Positions 60,270-61,101 of a DNA stretch of 61,101 nucleotides are shown here, piece by piece (the stretch's first letter is position 1; each line of letters starts with the position of its first letter). The notes under the pieces are model-generated. The model did no database searches and had not been told where the DNA came from. It saw nothing but the letters and a program-made list of their open reading frames with translations. The stretch comes from Beroe ovata (taxonomy: Eukaryota > Ctenophora > Nuda > Beroida > Beroidae), in the NCBI GenBank assembly GCA_946803715.1, contig CAMPET010000222.1, positions 63,651 through 124,751 of the forward strand, written 5' to 3'. The translations under genes and the position numbers were made by a program.

Positions 60270-61101
60270 NAATCATGGCGAACCAGTTTCGTATTTCAGC
60301 AATCTAATTTTCCAACTGTAGAGTGCAGGTGAAATTTGTGCTCTGAAATCCTGCGATGTAAAGCCATGCTGCTAGGAATCACCGCGTTTTATTTTTACTT
60401 ACAATAGGTATTGGAATTTGGAATCTAGATCAATCTCGAAAAAGAGCGTCGTTTTTCGAAGTGAGAAATTGGTTTTTCATCAATAATTCCCTATTACGTG
60501 AACATCATTTGGAAGACAGACAAACACAAGGGTCATTAAGTGATTACTCCATTATCAAGTAATTATTTCTCCGTATTCCATCGTCTAATTACTCGCAGTA
60601 TTTATATTTTCTTTCAATACATATACTGACCCAGAGGGGATGTTTTCAATGTACATTTCAATCCAATATCATGGAACAAGACTTCCACGGATTCACATTT
60701 TAGACACGAATGTAGACTCTACAATCGTGTCCCAATTTGACCCTGAATATGATACAAGTCTCGGTCTACACTGGTAGGGTGATAATAATAAGTTGCCATG
60801 GTTACGGTGTGGTGATTGATAACACACGTTACCATGGTAACACTTTCATCACTTCGAAAACAGTCTCGGGAAGAGGATTAGTTCTTCAGTACTTCCAAAG
60901 CGTATATGCGTATGCCGTATATGCATATGCTAGAACTCATTCAGTCGATTGTCAATTAAAGTGTCACATTTCTACATCCACAATAATGTTTTAATGTATG
61001 TTACCGCAACCTACTGCAAACGAGTATGTTTTTTTCGATCCACGAATGAGAAAGTTCCAACAATCAGTAATTGACGAGAATATATTTGTGTGTGTGTGTG
61101 T
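60270..61101. other. Unrelated sequence after a contig join
   Basis: Nothing after the N continues POLR3A. The stretch is AT-rich, holds a GTTACCATGGTAAC palindrome near 60826-60840, and ends in (GT)n. No gene seen. Confidence 0.6.

Overview
This window is eukaryotic and almost certainly from an animal. Genes are split by short GT-AG introns, polyadenylation signals (AATAAA) follow several stops, and the gene set is animal-like: a U7-type LSm10, DCAF1, an orphan rhodopsin-like GPCR, a Rab-like GTPase, an SLC18B1-like transporter, a cytosolic sulfotransferase and a Vasa/DDX3-like helicase. The interstitial telomere-like tracts are (CCCTAA)n, the common metazoan type. Compact genes, several of them intronless, together with many small inverted-repeat elements suggest an early-branching invertebrate such as a ctenophore or sponge. 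The sequence alone does not settle this.

Layout. From 0.3 to 38.2 kb all twelve recognised genes lie on the + strand: an MFS transporter (0.3-1.9 kb), DDX54 (3.8-6.1), LSM10 (6.4-6.8), RECQL4 (7.2-14.3), RPS29 (14.9-15.0), an unrecognised membrane protein (15.3-16.2), COQ6 (16.7-18.2), POLE4 (18.9-19.7), a GPCR (24.2-25.4), POLR3F (26.1-28.0), a Rab-like GTPase (28.8-31.2) and an SLC18B1-like MFS protein (32.9-38.2). The right part mixes strands: the C-terminal half of DCAF1 (-, 41.0-45.7), a sulfotransferase (+, 46.2-47.1), a divergent Vasa/DDX3-type helicase (-, 47.3-49.1) and the 5' half of POLR3A (+, 57.4-60.3, cut off by an assembly join). All exon models were built by hand by joining frames across GT-AG introns; phases were checked and agree for every multi-exon gene.

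The gene-poor stretches (1.9-3.8, 19.7-24.2, 38.2-40.9, 49.1-57.4 kb) are filled with inverted-repeat elements. These include a Tc1/mariner-type MITE with TA target duplications, a 1.17 kb foldback element with long complementary arms and a 6-bp target duplication, a composite element whose inverted arms are made of ~158-bp tandem units, and a palindrome whose loop is telomeric repeat. Several introns and two coding regions (COQ6, POLE4) contain minisatellites.

Eight single-N positions look like contig joins. Two of them (10631 and 34853) are followed by a second, near-identical copy of part of RECQL4 and of the SLC18B1-like gene, most simply read as uncollapsed alleles or contig overlaps. 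The third important one (60270) truncates POLR3A.

The genes are mostly housekeeping and do not form one pathway. Two are RNA polymerase III subunits (POLR3F, POLR3A) and two act in DNA replication (RECQL4, POLE4). The most interesting global signal is that most genes, including intronless ones, have a 3' splice-site-like sequence 1-35 bases before the ATG. That is what genes whose mRNAs receive a spliced leader by trans-splicing would look like.
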